The position numbers and the translations under genes are program-made. Source: Paenalcaligenes faecalis (GTDB lineage Bacteria > Pseudomonadota > Gammaproteobacteria > Burkholderiales > Burkholderiaceae_B). Taken from it: a stretch of DNA of 64,000 nt. Positions 53,207 to 63,847 of the stretch are shown here, one piece after another (position 1 is the first letter of the stretch; each line of letters begins with the position of its first letter). The stretch is taken from NCBI RefSeq assembly GCF_027557445.1, contig NZ_CP106841.1, positions 2,466,001 through 2,530,000 of the forward strand, written 5' to 3'. The notes beneath the pieces are model-generated. The model had not been told where the DNA came from. It saw only the letters and a program-made list of their open reading frames with translations, and did no database searches.

Positions 53207-54468
53207 TGGATAAATTACGCATCACCGGTGGCCAGAAACTCCACGGGAACATTACAATTTCTGGCGCCAAGAATGCGGCGTTACCTATACTTTGTGCCAG
53301 TTTGCTCACGGCAGACGATATACAACTGCACAACGTACCTCGGTTACGCGATATTGATACAGCCTGTAAATTACTTGCTCAACTCGGCGTAACGGCTCAG
53401 GTCGATGGGGAAAACATCACCCTTAACGCCGGTCAAATCACTAGCCTCGAAGCCCCTTACGAATTGGTAAAAACCATGCGGGCTTCCATTTTAGTTTTAG
53501 GCCCATTACTGGCTCGCTTTGGCGAAGCCCGCGTTAGCCTTCCCGGCGGCTGTGCCATTGGCCAACGCCCTGTTGACCAACACATCAAAGGCCTACGGGC
53601 CATGGGCGCAACTATCGAACTAGAACACGGTTTTGTGGTTGCCAAAGCTAAACGCCTCAAAGGGGCGTCTATACGCACCGATATGGTTACAGTGACTGGC
53701 ACTGAAAACCTACTAATGGCTGCGGCTCTTGCCGAGGGCGAAACCATCCTAGAAAATGCTGCCCAAGAACCTGAAATCGTTGATTTAGCCGAACTGCTAA
53801 TCAAAATGGGTGCGCGTATTTCCGGTCATGGTACCGAACGCATCGTGATTCAGGGCGTAGAAAAACTACACGGCGCAACCCATTCCATCATTCCAGATCG
53901 TATCGAAACCGGCACGTTCCTATGCGCAGTCGGCGCAACGGGTGGCGAACTCATGCTGCACAACACCGCTGCAACCACGATGCAATCTACCCTAGATAAA
54001 CTACGTAAATCAGGCATAGACATTGAGTGCGGTGATAACTGGATTCGAGGTCGTATGACACAACGCCCTCAGGCCGTTAGCTTCAGCACTGCCGAGCACC
54101 CTGGTTTTCCTACAGATATGCAAGCCCAACTGATGGCCCTGAACTGTATGGCTAATGGCACTGCTGTAATCGTAGAAAATATCTTTGAAAATCGGTTTAT
54201 GCATGTACAAGAACTGATTCGCCTTGGCGCTAAAATCGAAACCGAAGGCCATACCGCCCATGTAAAAGGGGTAAACCAGCTGTTTGGTGCTCGCGTTATG
54301 GCAACCGACCTACGCGCCTCTGCTAGCCTTGTTATCGCTGGTCTAGCTGCCCAAGGCGATACTATTATTGATCGTATTTATCACTTAGATCGCGGTTACG
54401 ACCGCATGGAAAATAAACTCGCAGCCGTTGGCGCTCACATTGAACGTCTACGTCAGGAATCCCTATGA
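53206..54468 (+). CDS. murA: UDP-N-acetylglucosamine 1-carboxyvinyltransferase
   Basis: 420 residues, full length. [15 protein letters not shown] (~20-34), [37 protein letters not shown] with the fosfomycin-reactive Cys, and [19 protein letters not shown] near the end. First committed step of peptidoglycan synthesis, using the UDP-GlcNAc made by GlmU. TAATG overlap with the BolA gene and 4-bp overlap with hisG. Confidence 0.97.
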   Translation: MDKLRITGGQKLHGNITISGAKNAALPILCASLLTADDIQLHNVPRLRDIDTACKLLAQLGVTAQVDGENITLNAGQITSLEAPYELVKTMRASILVLGPLLARFGEARVSLPGGCAIGQRPVDQHIKGLRAMGATIELEHGFVVAKAKRLKGASIRTDMVTVTGTENLLMAAALAEGETILENAAQEPEIVDLAELLIKMGARISGHGTERIVIQGVEKLHGATHSIIPDRIETGTFLCAVGATGGELMLHNTAATTMQSTLDKLRKSGIDIECGDNWIRGRMTQRPQAVSFSTAEHPGFPTDMQAQLMALNCMANGTAVIVENIFENRFMHVQELIRLGAKIETEGHTAHVKGVNQLFGARVMATDLRASASLVIAGLAAQGDTIIDRIYHLDRGYDRMENKLAAVGAHIERLRQESL

Positions 54469-55151
54469 GTCCCGCTAATCCAAACCGCCCATTGACCTTA
54501 GCCTTATCAAAAGGTCGCATTTTTGACGACACCCTGCCCCTGCTCAATCAGGCCGGTATCGAAGTCCTAGAAAACCCAGAAACCTCGCGCAAATTGATCT
54601 TGCCAACTAACTCGCCCGATATACAAATTATTATCGTGCGCGCTACCGATGTGCCCACCTATGTGCAATATGGTGCGGCTCACATTGGGATTGCGGGTAA
54701 AGATGTTCTGCACGAGCACATGGAGCAACACCCTGGCGGTTTGTATCAGCCTGTAGACTTAAATATTGCTCGCTGTCGCATGTCTGTTGCTGTACCCGAA
54801 GGCTTTGACTATCACAGTGCTGTTAAACAAGGCTCACGCCTACGTGTTGCAACAAAATACACACGTGCAGCCCGTGAACACTTTGCCAGTAAAGGCGTGT
54901 ATATTGATCTTATTAAGCTCTATGGCTCTATGGAGCTTGCGCCTTTGGTCGGCTTGGCCGATGCCATCGTGGATTTGGTATCTACAGGCGGCACGTTGCG
55001 TGCAAACCGCTTAGTCGAGGTCGAGGAAATCTCTCAAATTTCCTCTCGTTTGATTATCAATCAAGCAGCCATGAAGACACGCCAAGCGCAACTACAACCG
55101 TTAATTGACACCTTAATGCACGCAGCGGTCGATCCAAAAAACCAAAACTAG
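54465..55151 (+). CDS. hisG: ATP phosphoribosyltransferase, short form
   Basis: 228 residues. [54 protein letters not shown]-like segment ([20 protein letters not shown]), [13 protein letters not shown]. It lacks the C-terminal regulatory domain, so this short HisG should need HisZ, which is not in the window. Starts the his series and overlaps murA by 4 bp. Confidence 0.95.
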   Translation: MSPANPNRPLTLALSKGRIFDDTLPLLNQAGIEVLENPETSRKLILPTNSPDIQIIIVRATDVPTYVQYGAAHIGIAGKDVLHEHMEQHPGGLYQPVDLNIARCRMSVAVPEGFDYHSAVKQGSRLRVATKYTRAAREHFASKGVYIDLIKLYGSMELAPLVGLADAIVDLVSTGGTLRANRLVEVEEISQISSRLIINQAAMKTRQAQLQPLIDTLMHAAVDPKNQN

Positions 55152-55202
55152 GCGATTCGATATACACTAACCTTACGTATTTGCTTTGGAATCCCCTTTG
55201 TT

Positions 55203-56507
55203 ATGTCCGTTATTCGTCGTTTGCAGTCCGATACTGCCAGTTTTTCTACCGACCTGCGTCAACTACTAGCCTTCGAGGCCACCCAAGACGCTTCTATTGA
55301 AAATGCCTGTAGAGACATTCTGCATCAAATCCGCCAACGTGGTGATGCCGCTTTAATCGAATACACCCATCGTTTTGATGGTGTACAGGTACAACATGCA
55401 GCCGATCTAGAAATCGGACACGATGAACTACAGCATGCTCTGGATACGCTTCCTGCCGATCAGCGTGCAGCCCTAGAGGCCGCAGCGCAGCGTATACGTC
55501 AGTACCACGAACATCAACGTGGTAAAAGCTGGACTTACACCGAGGACGACGGCACGACCTTAGGTCAACAGGTGACCCCCTTAGACCGTGTGGGCTTATA
55601 TGTACCCGGCGGAAAAGCCGCTTACCCCTCTTCGGTGTTGATGAATGCCCTTCCCGCTAAGGTAGCCGGGGTTAGAGAACTCATCATGGTTACCCCCACC
55701 CCTAAAGGCGAACGCAATCAGTTGGTTTTGGCTGCCGCTGCCCTCAGTGGTGTAGACAAGGTCTACTCGATTGGTGGTGCTCAGGCAGTAGGTGCTTTAG
55801 CTTATGGTACAGAAACCATTCAACCCGTAGATAAAATTGTGGGTCCAGGTAACGCGTATGTCGCCGAAGCCAAACGTCGCGTTTTTGGTACAGTTGGCAT
55901 CGACATGATTGCTGGCCCAAGCGAAATTCTCATCATCGCAGATGGGAGCGCCCCAGCAGAATGGGTCGCCATGGACTTGTTCTCTCAGGCCGAGCATGAT
56001 GAGTTAGCCCAGTCCATTCTATTAAGCCCAAATGCCGATTATTTGGATGCAGTAGAAAACGCCATCGTAGAGCTTTTGCCCACGATGCCTCGCGCCGATA
56101 TTATTCGTAAAAGCTTGGCCGACCGTGGCGCACTTATCTTAGTTAAAGATCTTCCCGAGGCCTGCGAAGTAGCTAACTTCATTGCCCCCGAGCACCTAGA
56201 GATCTCTACCGTAAACCCTGAAACCTGGCTTGAACACATTCGTCATGCTGGGGCTATATTTCTTGGCCACTACAGCTCTGAATCTCTCGGAGACTACTGT
56301 GCAGGGCCCAATCATGTTCTACCCACTTCTCGCACTGCGCGTTTTTCCTCACCCCTTGGTGTCTATGATTTCCAAAAACGCAGCAGTATTATTCAAGTGT
56401 CACAATCTGGCGCCCAAACATTAGGCCCTATTGCTGCAACTCTAGCCAAAGGCGAGGGCTTATATGCTCACGCCGCAAGTGCCGAATACCGGCTCCAGAA
56501 CTCTTAA
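55203..56507 (+). CDS. hisD: Histidinol dehydrogenase
   Basis: 434 residues. Typical HisD blocks: [68 protein letters not shown] with zinc-ligand His/Gln and [19 protein letters not shown]. Catalyses the last two oxidations to histidine. Full length. hisB starts just 15 bp after; the hisC gene normally found here in relatives is missing. Confidence 0.97.
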   Translation: MSVIRRLQSDTASFSTDLRQLLAFEATQDASIENACRDILHQIRQRGDAALIEYTHRFDGVQVQHAADLEIGHDELQHALDTLPADQRAALEAAAQRIRQYHEHQRGKSWTYTEDDGTTLGQQVTPLDRVGLYVPGGKAAYPSSVLMNALPAKVAGVRELIMVTPTPKGERNQLVLAAAALSGVDKVYSIGGAQAVGALAYGTETIQPVDKIVGPGNAYVAEAKRRVFGTVGIDMIAGPSEILIIADGSAPAEWVAMDLFSQAEHDELAQSILLSPNADYLDAVENAIVELLPTMPRADIIRKSLADRGALILVKDLPEACEVANFIAPEHLEISTVNPETWLEHIRHAGAIFLGHYSSESLGDYCAGPNHVLPTSRTARFSSPLGVYDFQKRSSIIQVSQSGAQTLGPIAATLAKGEGLYAHAASAEYRLQNS

Positions 56508-56522
56508 CTTATCTTAATTACT

Positions 56523-57110
56523 ATGCGTACTGCCGAAGTTACTCGTAATACCAGCGAAACCCGTATTCGCGTGTCTCTTAATTTGGATGGTACAGGTCGC
56601 CAAAGCCTAAACAGTGGTGTCCCGTTTTTGGATCATATGCTGGACCAAATTGCCCGTCATGGCATGATTGATTTAGATATTCACTGTGATGGCGACACAC
56701 AGATTGATGACCACCATACCGTTGAAGACATTGGTATTACACTAGGCCAAGCCGTGGCAAAAGCCATTGGCGATAAAGCCGGTATTCGTCGCTATGGTCA
56801 TGCCTACGTTCCTATGGACGAGGCGCTATCACGCGTTGCGATTGATTTCTCAGGTCGTCCTGGTTTATTTTATTTTGTGGACTTTACCCGTGCTCGCATT
56901 GGTAATTTTGATGTGGACTTAGCCCGTGAGTTCTTCCAAGGCTTTGTTAACCATGCCAACGCAACCGTTCACATTGATAACCTACGTGGTTTAAATGCTC
57001 ACCACCAGTGCGAAACCATTTTTAAGGCTTTTGGCCGTGCAGTACGCATGGCACTGGAATTGGACCCACGTAGTGAAAACGTGATTCCTTCCACCAAAGG
57101 TGTTCTTTAA
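56523..57110 (+). CDS. hisB: Imidazoleglycerol-phosphate dehydratase (monofunctional)
   Basis: 195 residues. [36 protein letters not shown] with manganese-binding His, [16 protein letters not shown] and [16 protein letters not shown]. Monofunctional form without the N-terminal phosphatase of enterobacteria. 40 bp to hisA; hisH, which usually lies between them, is missing. Confidence 0.96.
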   Translation: MRTAEVTRNTSETRIRVSLNLDGTGRQSLNSGVPFLDHMLDQIARHGMIDLDIHCDGDTQIDDHHTVEDIGITLGQAVAKAIGDKAGIRRYGHAYVPMDEALSRVAIDFSGRPGLFYFVDFTRARIGNFDVDLAREFFQGFVNHANATVHIDNLRGLNAHHQCETIFKAFGRAVRMALELDPRSENVIPSTKGVL

Positions 57111-57150
57111 TCCCAGCCCGTTAATTTTACGCTTTTATCGACTCTACATC

Positions 57151-57891
57151 ATGTTACTCATTCCTGCCATCGACCTTAAAGACGGACGTTGTGTACGCTT
57201 GCGCCAAGGCGCCTTAGATGACGTTACAGTATTTTCTGATGACCCAGCAGCCATTGCTGAACAATGGTTAGATCAGGGCGCTCGCCGTCTGCATTTGGTC
57301 GACTTAAACGGCGCTTTTGCTGGAAAACCAGTAAACAAAGAGGCCATTGCCGCTATTTTAGATGCGGTTAATGACGAAATCCCCGTACAAATTGGCGGTG
57401 GCATTCGCGATTTAGACACCATTGAAACTTACTTAGACATGGGCATGCGCTATGTCATTATTGGCACCGCAGCCGTAAAAAGCCCTGGCTTTTTACGTGA
57501 TGCATGTAGTGCATTCCCTGGCAGCATTATCGTGGGCTTAGATGCTCGCGATGGCAAAGTCGCTACTGATGGCTGGAGCAAAGTCTCACGTCATGATGTA
57601 TTAGACCTAGCCAAAAAGTTCGAAGACTACGGCTGTGAGTCCATCATTTACACTGACATTGGTCGTGATGGCATGCTCTCTGGCGTCAACCTTGAAGCCA
57701 CTGTGCGTCTAGCTCAACATGTCAATATCCCTGTAATAGCCTCTGGCGGCGTCACCGACATCAAAGACATTCAACAGCTCTGCGAAGTCGAAAACGAGGG
57801 CGTTGAAGGCGTGATTTTAGGTCGTAGTATCTACGAAGGCACCTTGGATTTCGCCAAGGCGCAAACCTTTGTTGACGAGTACGAAGCATGA
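57151..57891 (+). CDS. hisA: ProFAR isomerase
   Basis: 246 residues from ATG 57151 ([20 protein letters not shown]), not the earlier in-frame start that overlaps hisB. TIM barrel with paired phosphate sites: IQVGGGIRD-like [13 protein letters not shown] and [12 protein letters not shown]; catalytic Asp in PAIDLKDG and [11 protein letters not shown]. Overlaps hisF by 4 bp. Confidence 0.96.
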   Translation: MLLIPAIDLKDGRCVRLRQGALDDVTVFSDDPAAIAEQWLDQGARRLHLVDLNGAFAGKPVNKEAIAAILDAVNDEIPVQIGGGIRDLDTIETYLDMGMRYVIIGTAAVKSPGFLRDACSAFPGSIIVGLDARDGKVATDGWSKVSRHDVLDLAKKFEDYGCESIIYTDIGRDGMLSGVNLEATVRLAQHVNIPVIASGGVTDIKDIQQLCEVENEGVEGVILGRSIYEGTLDFAKAQTFVDEYEA

Positions 57892-58664
57892 AATCTGACC
57901 AATCTTGCCGTATTATCCCCTGCCTTGATGTAAACGCGGGTCGCGTTGTTAAAGGCGTAAATTTTGTCGATTTAGTCGATGCAGGGGACCCCGTTGAAAT
58001 TGCACGTCGCTATGAAGAACAAGGTGCGGATGAACTCACCTTGCTTGATATTTCTGCTACCACAGAAAACCGTGACTCCATTTACTCTATTGTCTCTGAA
58101 GTCGCGCAAAGCATCTCTATACCACTCACTGTAGGTGGTGGTGTACGTGAGGTCTCTGATATACAGCGCCTAATGGATGCAGGTGCAAGCCGCGTGTCTA
58201 TCAATAGTGCCGCCATCACGAATCCTGACCTAATCAAAGCCGCCAGTGAAAAGTTTGGTAAAAACAGTATCATTGTCGCTATTGATGCCCGTTTAAGCTC
58301 CGCTGAAGGCCAACCTAAAGCTTGGGAAATTTATACCCATGGTGGTCAGCGTGCCACAGGCATTGATGCCGTCGAATGGGCTCAACGCATGGAATCCTTA
58401 GGGGCAGGTGAATTACTTGTCACCAGTATGGATAAAGACGGGACTAAATCAGGCTTTGATTTAGCGCTCACCCGTGCGATTGCCGATGCCGTAACTATTC
58501 CAGTCACTGCCTCAGGTGGTGTAGGCAATCTTCAAGACTTAGCGGATGGTGTATTAAAAGGGGGTGCCTCTGCGGTATTGGCAGCCAGTATTTTTCACTA
58601 TGGTGAACATACTATCGCTGAAGCCAAATCATTCTTGTCCGATCAGGGCATAACAGTACGATGA
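57888..58664 (+). CDS. hisF: Imidazole glycerol phosphate synthase, cyclase subunit
   Basis: 258 residues. Catalytic Asp in [19 protein letters not shown] and in [13 protein letters not shown]; phosphate loops [11 protein letters not shown] and [12 protein letters not shown]. HisF normally takes ammonia from the glutaminase HisH through the barrel. As no hisH is near, it must use an unlinked HisH or free ammonia. ATGA overlaps on both sides. Confidence 0.96.
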   Translation: MKSDQSCRIIPCLDVNAGRVVKGVNFVDLVDAGDPVEIARRYEEQGADELTLLDISATTENRDSIYSIVSEVAQSISIPLTVGGGVREVSDIQRLMDAGASRVSINSAAITNPDLIKAASEKFGKNSIIVAIDARLSSAEGQPKAWEIYTHGGQRATGIDAVEWAQRMESLGAGELLVTSMDKDGTKSGFDLALTRAIADAVTIPVTASGGVGNLQDLADGVLKGGASAVLAASIFHYGEHTIAEAKSFLSDQGITVR

Positions 58665-59059
58665 CATCCTCCTGGTTAAAACAAGTGCGTTTTGACAGCA
58701 ATGGCCTTATCCCGGCCATTGCTCAAGACCATCTCACCGGCAAAATTCTGATGGTGGCATGGATGAATGCCGAATCTCTAGCCCAAACCGTTGCCTCGCA
58801 GCGTGCCGTATACTGGTCTAGGTCTAGACAACGTTTATGGCGCAAAGGCGAAGAATCAGGTCATCATCAATCCGTCAAAGACATTCGTTTAGACTGCGAT
58901 GCAGATGTGATTCTACTTACCATCGAGCAACATGGTGATATTGCGTGCCATACCGGCCGCAATAGCTGCTTTTATCAACGACTCAACACCGATGGTGATA
59001 CACCCACATGGGAAATCACTGAACCAGTCCTTAAAGATCCGGATTCTATTTACTCATGA
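58661..59059 (+). CDS. hisI: Phosphoribosyl-AMP cyclohydrolase
   Basis: 132 residues. [40 protein letters not shown], and metal-binding DCDADVILL with [10 protein letters not shown]. Stand-alone HisI, separate from HisE as in other Burkholderiales. Overlaps hisF and hisE by 4 bp each. Confidence 0.96.
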   Translation: MTSSWLKQVRFDSNGLIPAIAQDHLTGKILMVAWMNAESLAQTVASQRAVYWSRSRQRLWRKGEESGHHQSVKDIRLDCDADVILLTIEQHGDIACHTGRNSCFYQRLNTDGDTPTWEITEPVLKDPDSIYS

Positions 59060-59391
59060 ATGCTGATTTAGTGTTAACTGAACTCATGGCTGTATTAGCA
59101 TCACGCCTACCCAAAGCAGGCGGTGATCCAGATAGCTCCTATGTGGCCAAACTGTATGCCAAAGGCCCGGATGCTTTTTTGAAAAAAATCGGCGAAGAAG
59201 CCACTGAATTAGTCATGGCTGCCAAAGATCAAAATCATCAAGCTATCGTTAACGAGACAGCAGACCTCTGGTTTCATACTTTAGTCGCTTTGAACTATTA
59301 TGATGTTAATCCTAAAGAGATTTTCGCTGAACTAGCTAAACGCCAAGGTATTTCCGGTTTAGTCGAAAAAGCAAGCCGCCCACAATCCTAA
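59056..59391 (+). CDS. hisE: Phosphoribosyl-ATP pyrophosphatase
   Basis: 111 residues, all-helical MazG-like fold: [32 protein letters not shown] and [14 protein letters not shown]. Second step of the pathway. Last his gene; the HIT gene follows after 80 bp. Confidence 0.95.
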   Translation: MNADLVLTELMAVLASRLPKAGGDPDSSYVAKLYAKGPDAFLKKIGEEATELVMAAKDQNHQAIVNETADLWFHTLVALNYYDVNPKEIFAELAKRQGISGLVEKASRPQS

Positions 59392-59471
59392 TGTGGCACA
59401 ATACACTACTGAAATAGTCGTGTTAACTAATAATCTAATTACGAAGGTGTGTCATACACCCCATTGCACAC

Positions 59472-59840
59472 ATGAGTCAAAACTGCTTATTTTGCAAAAT
59501 AGTAGAGGGCAGCATTCCCTCTACTAAAGTTTACGAGGACGATGAGTTCATCGCCTTCAAAGACATTAACCCCGTGGCTCCAGTCCATATCTTGCTGGTT
59601 CCTAAACACCATATTGTCTCCATGCAACAGGTCACAGGCGATGATGCTATGTGGTTGGGCAAAATGATGACGTTAGTACCTAAAATCGCTGCCGAAAATG
59701 GCTGTCGTGCAGGTGCCGAAGGTGGCTATCGTCTGGTCATCAACAGCGGAAAAGACGGTGGGCAGGAAATCGATCACCTACATTTACATATTCTTGGGGG
59801 CCCACGCCCTTGGAAAACCACAGCAACAGCAGTTGCATAA
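59472..59840 (+). CDS. HIT-family nucleotide hydrolase (HinT-like)
   Basis: 122 residues. CLFCKIVEGSIPSTKVYEDD start, PVAPVHILLVPKHH, and the His triad in IDHLHLHILGG (H-x-H-x-H). HinT-type proteins hydrolyse AMP-lysine or adenosine phosphoramidates. Same place between hisE and tatA in many beta-proteobacteria. Confidence 0.93.
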   Translation: MSQNCLFCKIVEGSIPSTKVYEDDEFIAFKDINPVAPVHILLVPKHHIVSMQQVTGDDAMWLGKMMTLVPKIAAENGCRAGAEGGYRLVINSGKDGGQEIDHLHLHILGGPRPWKTTATAVA

Positions 59841-59852
59841 CGGAGGCCCACC

Positions 59853-60083
59853 ATGGGTAGTTTTAGTATTTGGCATTGGCTAGTAGTTCTTGTTATTGTT
59901 GCACTCGTTTTCGGTACAAAAAAATTGCGTAACATCGGCGAAGACCTAGGTGGCGCGGTAAAAGGCTTCAAAAAAGGCATAAAAGAAGCCGAAAGCGAAG
60001 ACCTACCAACAAAGCAAGTTGCTGACCAACACAATACCGTCGAAGTTCAAGCAAAAGAAAAGCAAGACGTATCTAATAACTAA
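59853..60083 (+). CDS. tatA: TatA twin-arginine translocase subunit
   Basis: 76 residues. One N-terminal membrane helix ([20 protein letters not shown]), the [20 protein letters not shown] amphipathic helix and a charged tail. Forms the pore of the Tat system. 12 bp after the HIT gene. Confidence 0.94.
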   Translation: MGSFSIWHWLVVLVIVALVFGTKKLRNIGEDLGGAVKGFKKGIKEAESEDLPTKQVADQHNTVEVQAKEKQDVSNN

Positions 60084-60101
60084 TGCGTCTCATTCAAAAC
60101 T

Positions 60102-60515
60102 ATGTTTGATATCAGCTTTAGTGAACTTCTGCTTATCGGAGTGGTGGCTCTCGTGGTCTTAGGACCCGAGCGCCTACCACGCGTCGCCCGTACTGTAGGG
60201 CATATGTTCGGTCGCGCCCAGCGTTACATGAATGACGTTAAAAGCGATATTCAACGCGAAATTGACTTAGACGAGATCAATTCCATTAAAAAACAAATGG
60301 AAGACGCGTCTTCATCAATTAAACAATCAGTCAATCAATTTGGGAATCAAATCAAAGATCCTCTCGCCGAGGCCAGAGACGCGGTAAATGAATTGGGCAA
60401 AGACACCGAAAAAGTCGCTCAATCCATTACCGATAGCAGCAAAATCGATTCCCAGAAAAAAGAGCCTGAACCGGCCCTCTCTTCTGACGTTAGTGTAGAT
60501 GGTAAAAAAGAATGA
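60102..60515 (+). CDS. tatB: TatB twin-arginine translocase subunit
   Basis: 137 residues. [20 protein letters not shown] with the Glu in the helix and [13 protein letters not shown] hinge, then a long coiled region. TatB binds signal peptides with TatC. 4-bp overlap with tatC. Confidence 0.94.
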   Translation: MFDISFSELLLIGVVALVVLGPERLPRVARTVGHMFGRAQRYMNDVKSDIQREIDLDEINSIKKQMEDASSSIKQSVNQFGNQIKDPLAEARDAVNELGKDTEKVAQSITDSSKIDSQKKEPEPALSSDVSVDGKKE

Positions 60516-61264
60516 CAGCACCTGCTAACGATACCTTCGTCTCTCACCTAGTCGAGTTACGCTCACGCCTTCTTAAGGCCGTTGTTAGCGTCTTAGCGGT
60601 GTTCTTTGTACTGTTCTTGTACCCTGGGCCATCCGTCATTTATGACTTTCTGGCCCAACCCATGCTGGCCTCCTTACCTCAAGGCACTCGAATGATCGCC
60701 ACAGGGGTAATTACGCCATTTATGGTTCCAGTCAAAGTCACCTTACTCACTTCTTTTGTGATTGCTCTACCCGTTGTTTTATATCAGGCTTGGGCTTTTA
60801 TAGCGCCCGGCCTCTATATACACGAAAAACGCCTTGCCCTACCGTTGATTTTTTCCAGCACACTGCTATTCATCACCGGTATGGCCTTTAGCTATTTTGT
60901 AGTCTTTAAAACCGTTTTCCATTTCATCGCTGCATTTGCCCCCGAGTCCATCACTCCTGCACCTGATATCGAGGCCTACCTCAATTTTGTAATGACCATG
61001 TTTATCGCATTTGGTATTACTTTCGAGGTTCCCATTGCGGTGGTATTGCTCGTTAAAACGGGGCTAACAACTGTTAAAAAACTACGAGAGGTTCGAGGCT
61101 ATGTCATTGTAGGCTCATTTGTTATTGCTGCCGTCGTCACTCCGCCTGATGTAATCAGCCAGTTTTTATTAGCTGGCCCATTATGTTTACTCTACGAGGT
61201 CGGAATTATCTGTGCTAATTTAATTAAAAAGCCAGACGCCATCGACATCGAGCAAGAAGCCTAA
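60512..61264 (+). CDS. tatC: TatC twin-arginine translocase subunit
   Basis: 250 residues, six membrane helices. [20 protein letters not shown] at the N-terminus, [48 protein letters not shown] and [20 protein letters not shown]. Receptor for Tat signal peptides; the next gene downstream encodes a Tat substrate. Confidence 0.96.
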   Translation: MTAPANDTFVSHLVELRSRLLKAVVSVLAVFFVLFLYPGPSVIYDFLAQPMLASLPQGTRMIATGVITPFMVPVKVTLLTSFVIALPVVLYQAWAFIAPGLYIHEKRLALPLIFSSTLLFITGMAFSYFVVFKTVFHFIAAFAPESITPAPDIEAYLNFVMTMFIAFGITFEVPIAVVLLVKTGLTTVKKLREVRGYVIVGSFVIAAVVTPPDVISQFLLAGPLCLLYEVGIICANLIKKPDAIDIEQEA

Positions 61265-61271
61265 AGCGAAA

Positions 61272-61298
61272 AATAACGGGACTTTTAGTTCCGTTATT
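61272..61298 (+). terminator. Hairpin after tatC
   Basis: AATAACGGGACT-ttt-AGTTCCGTTATT, one mismatch, 7 bp after the stop; followed by only a weak T-rich stretch. Confidence 0.65.
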
Positions 61299-61389
61299 GC
61301 GTTATATACTAGGGTTGTATCGCCTATTACTTTTATATCTTTCACCTTATGCTTTACGCCTAAAGCAACTAGACTACACAAGGTGAAAT

Positions 61390-62616
61390 ATGAATACGGT
61401 AAACGTGTCTCGTCGTACACTATTAACCAGTACAGGCGGCGCCATCGGCCTCGCTTCTATCGGTGCATTTGGCGCCCTTAGCCCCGCAGCTAAAGCCTTA
61501 GCTTCCACAACAAAAGACGCGGCTAAGCCTTTACCGGCCTACGCCAGCTGGAAAAACACAGACAGCCTCATTATCCATAGTGCTAACACCATGGAAACCA
61601 AACGCTCTGCTTTTGGCAGCGGCGGTATTACCCCATTAGACCGATTATTCGTTCGCAATAACATCGCGCCTCCCTCCGAAGACATCGTGGCTAACCCCGA
61701 TGTCTGGGAGCTAAAAATCGAGGGCGTCAAAAATCCAACAACATTAACTGTAGCTGACCTTAAAACCATGGGTATGGCCTCTGTCGCTATGGTTTTACAA
61801 TGTTCCGGTAACGGTCGCGCCTATTTCCCTGAAAAACCAAGTGGTACACAATGGACGGTAGGTGCTGCTGGCTGTGTCGTATTCACAGGTATCCCAGTAA
61901 AAACACTGCTTGAACAAGTCGGCGGCATGGTTGAATCAGCCCAGTACATGACAGGTACAGGTGGTGAGCCTATCCCAGAGGGCTTAGACCCAAACACCAT
62001 TCAAGTTGAACGCTCCGTCCCTCTCGAAGGCATCGAAGACGCACTCTTAGCTTGGGAAATCAATGGCGAACCTATCCCCCTAGCCCATGGTGGCCCTTTA
62101 CGCATGGTGGTTCCTGGCTACACGGGCGTGAACAACGTGAAATACATCAAACGTTTAGCCTTCACCGAGGAACAATCCCCAGCCAATATCCAACAATCCG
62201 GTTACCGCTTAGCCCCAATGGGCGAAAAAGGCGCTCCTGCCCACCAATCCGTATGGAAAATGCCTGTTAAGTCCTGGATTACTTATCCTGCAGGCGAAGC
62301 CGAGCAAACCGTTAAAGCCGGTAAAGTTCAAGTCCAAGGTTTAGCCATGGGCGGTACCTCTGAGGTAACTGGTGTAGAGGTTTCTCTTGATGGTGGTAAA
62401 AATTGGCAAAAAGCCGAATTTATTGGTCCTGACTTAGGCCCATACGCTTGGCGTCAATTTGTACTATCCACAGAACTAAAAGCGGGCGAATACTCAATCA
62501 CTAGCCGTGCAACAAACAAAGCAGGCGATGTTCAGCCAGAAAACCGCCTAGAAAACAACCGTGGTTACTTAAATAATAGCTGGGCAGATCACGCTCTAAC
62601 TATCACCGTAGCCTAA
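61390..62616 (+). CDS. Molybdopterin sulfite dehydrogenase (SorA/SoxC-like), Tat-exported
   Basis: 408 residues. Twin-arginine signal SRRTLLTSTGGAIGLASIG. Sulfite-oxidase fold: molybdenum-ligand Cys in MVLQCSGNGRAYFPEKPSG, AWEINGEPIPLAHGGPLRMV, PGYTGVNNVKYIKRL, and a C-terminal Mo-cofactor dimerisation domain (GVEVSLDGGKNW, ITSRATNKAGDVQP). It oxidises sulfite in the periplasm and passes electrons to a cytochrome c, encoded 83 bp downstream. Being right after tatABC fits its export route. SorA versus SoxC is not settled. Confidence 0.9.
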   Translation: MNTVNVSRRTLLTSTGGAIGLASIGAFGALSPAAKALASTTKDAAKPLPAYASWKNTDSLIIHSANTMETKRSAFGSGGITPLDRLFVRNNIAPPSEDIVANPDVWELKIEGVKNPTTLTVADLKTMGMASVAMVLQCSGNGRAYFPEKPSGTQWTVGAAGCVVFTGIPVKTLLEQVGGMVESAQYMTGTGGEPIPEGLDPNTIQVERSVPLEGIEDALLAWEINGEPIPLAHGGPLRMVVPGYTGVNNVKYIKRLAFTEEQSPANIQQSGYRLAPMGEKGAPAHQSVWKMPVKSWITYPAGEAEQTVKAGKVQVQGLAMGGTSEVTGVEVSLDGGKNWQKAEFIGPDLGPYAWRQFVLSTELKAGEYSITSRATNKAGDVQPENRLENNRGYLNNSWADHALTITVA

Positions 62617-62647
62617 CCTCTACGTATAACCCTGTATATATAACGAC

Positions 62648-62674
62648 AGAAGGCTGACTTATCCTCGGCCTTCT
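62648..62674 (+). terminator. Hairpin between sulfite dehydrogenase and cytochrome genes
   Basis: AGAAGGC-tgacttatcctcg-GCCTTCT. The stem is good but no T-run follows directly, so read-through is likely. Confidence 0.4.
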
Positions 62675-62698
62675 ACTCGTTTTACACACACAGAAATA

Positions 62699-63025
62699 AT
62701 GCAAAAACTATCATCTTTACTTTTTTCAGCAGCTCTCTTGGCTGCTAGTCCTCTTTCTATGGCTGCAGATGCAGCTCAACTCGAAGAGGGCAAGCTTTTA
62801 TTTAGCGCTAATGCGAAACCCATCGCCTGTGCCGTTTGTCACACGCTTGAGGATGCCGGTGCTGCCGGTACGATTGGCCCTGACTTAGACGAATTACAGC
62901 CTGATGCGGACCGTATTCGCAAAACAATGATGGAAGGCATGGGTGCTATGCCCTCGTTTGCCGATAGCCTCGAAGAATCCGAACGCGAAGCCATCATTCA
63001 GTACGTGTTACACGCTACAAAATAG
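62699..63025 (+). CDS. Small c-type cytochrome (SorB-like electron acceptor)
   Basis: 108 residues. Sec signal peptide (LLFSAALLAASPLSMAADA). One heme site CAVCH, TIGPDLDELQPDADRI, and a distal Met in MGAMPSF. Matches the mono-heme cytochromes that pair with SorA-type dehydrogenases. Probable periplasmic partner of the gene upstream. Confidence 0.9.
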   Translation: MQKLSSLLFSAALLAASPLSMAADAAQLEEGKLLFSANAKPIACAVCHTLEDAGAAGTIGPDLDELQPDADRIRKTMMEGMGAMPSFADSLEESEREAIIQYVLHATK

Positions 63026-63071
63026 CCACAACACCCTCATGGGTACACATCCGTGATCGATGGTGTACAAA

Positions 63072-63099
63072 GCGCTCTCACTACCCCCCCAGAGAGCGC
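63072..63099. terminator. Hairpin between convergent genes
   Basis: GCGCTCTC-actaccccccca-GAGAGCGC, perfect 8-bp stem between the cytochrome and hydrolase genes, likely acting in both directions. Confidence 0.6.
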
Positions 63100-63107
63100 G
63101 TTGCCCC

Positions 63108-63815
63108 CTACTGCAGCAACCAAAGCTGCACTCTATCCCAAAAAGGCTGATTCGGATCTATCACCTCTCGGTGAGTTAGACGCTCTTCCCAATAGCTTAT
63201 TTCATCCCCCATGAACACAGCCTGACGACAATAATCACGGGCATACTCTACAGGTACACGCTCATCTACACTGCCATGAACCACTAGCGTTCGTGTCTGC
63301 AGTGGTAATTGCGCAATCGGCGACGCCGACAAAAAGCATTCAGGAGCTTTTGCAGGGGAGCGCTGAAAAAAAGCCTGGGCAGCATTCTCACCTAAATGAT
63401 CGTTATAAGCTCGGATTACATCAGTTACGGGAGCCAATGCCACCACAGCATCCATCAACTGTGCCGTTAGCAAGACTAGCTGCCCCCCAACAGAATGCCC
63501 CACACTAATGACCCGATGCGCATAACCTTGTTGCAACGCTTGATCTTTAGCACAGGCCATTGCAGCCTCTACGTCGTGCAAAATAGTTGGCCAATCTCCA
63601 CCACAGTCTGCCCGTCTGTACTCCACATTTGCGACAGCCCAATCATTTTGCAAAAAATAATCTACTAATGGGTCCATTAAATGTAAGTCATACGATTTAC
63701 GCCAAAACCCTCCATGCACTAACACAATCGTGCCTTTCACCTGATCTTTAGAACAAATCGGCTCAAACCACTGTACAAATTGGGTGCTATCTGCTCCATA
63801 CGTTAGAATCTGCAT
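63108..63815 (-). CDS. Alpha/beta hydrolase (kynurenine formamidase-like)
   Basis: 235 residues. Oxyanion motif HGGFWRKSYD, nucleophile GHSVGGQL (Ser), acidic and His residues in VVHGSVDERVPVEY and RLTHREVID. HGGFW and short length fit the arylformamidase/esterase branch. Substrate not determined. Divergent from the Nif3-like gene. Confidence 0.82.
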   Translation of the reverse strand: MQILTYGADSTQFVQWFEPICSKDQVKGTIVLVHGGFWRKSYDLHLMDPLVDYFLQNDWAVANVEYRRADCGGDWPTILHDVEAAMACAKDQALQQGYAHRVISVGHSVGGQLVLLTAQLMDAVVALAPVTDVIRAYNDHLGENAAQAFFQRSPAKAPECFLSASPIAQLPLQTRTLVVHGSVDERVPVEYARDYCRQAVFMGDEISYWEERLTHREVIDPNQPFWDRVQLWLLQ

Positions 63816-63847
63816 ATCTGTCTCCTTTTCTTAGTTAGGTATTACAC

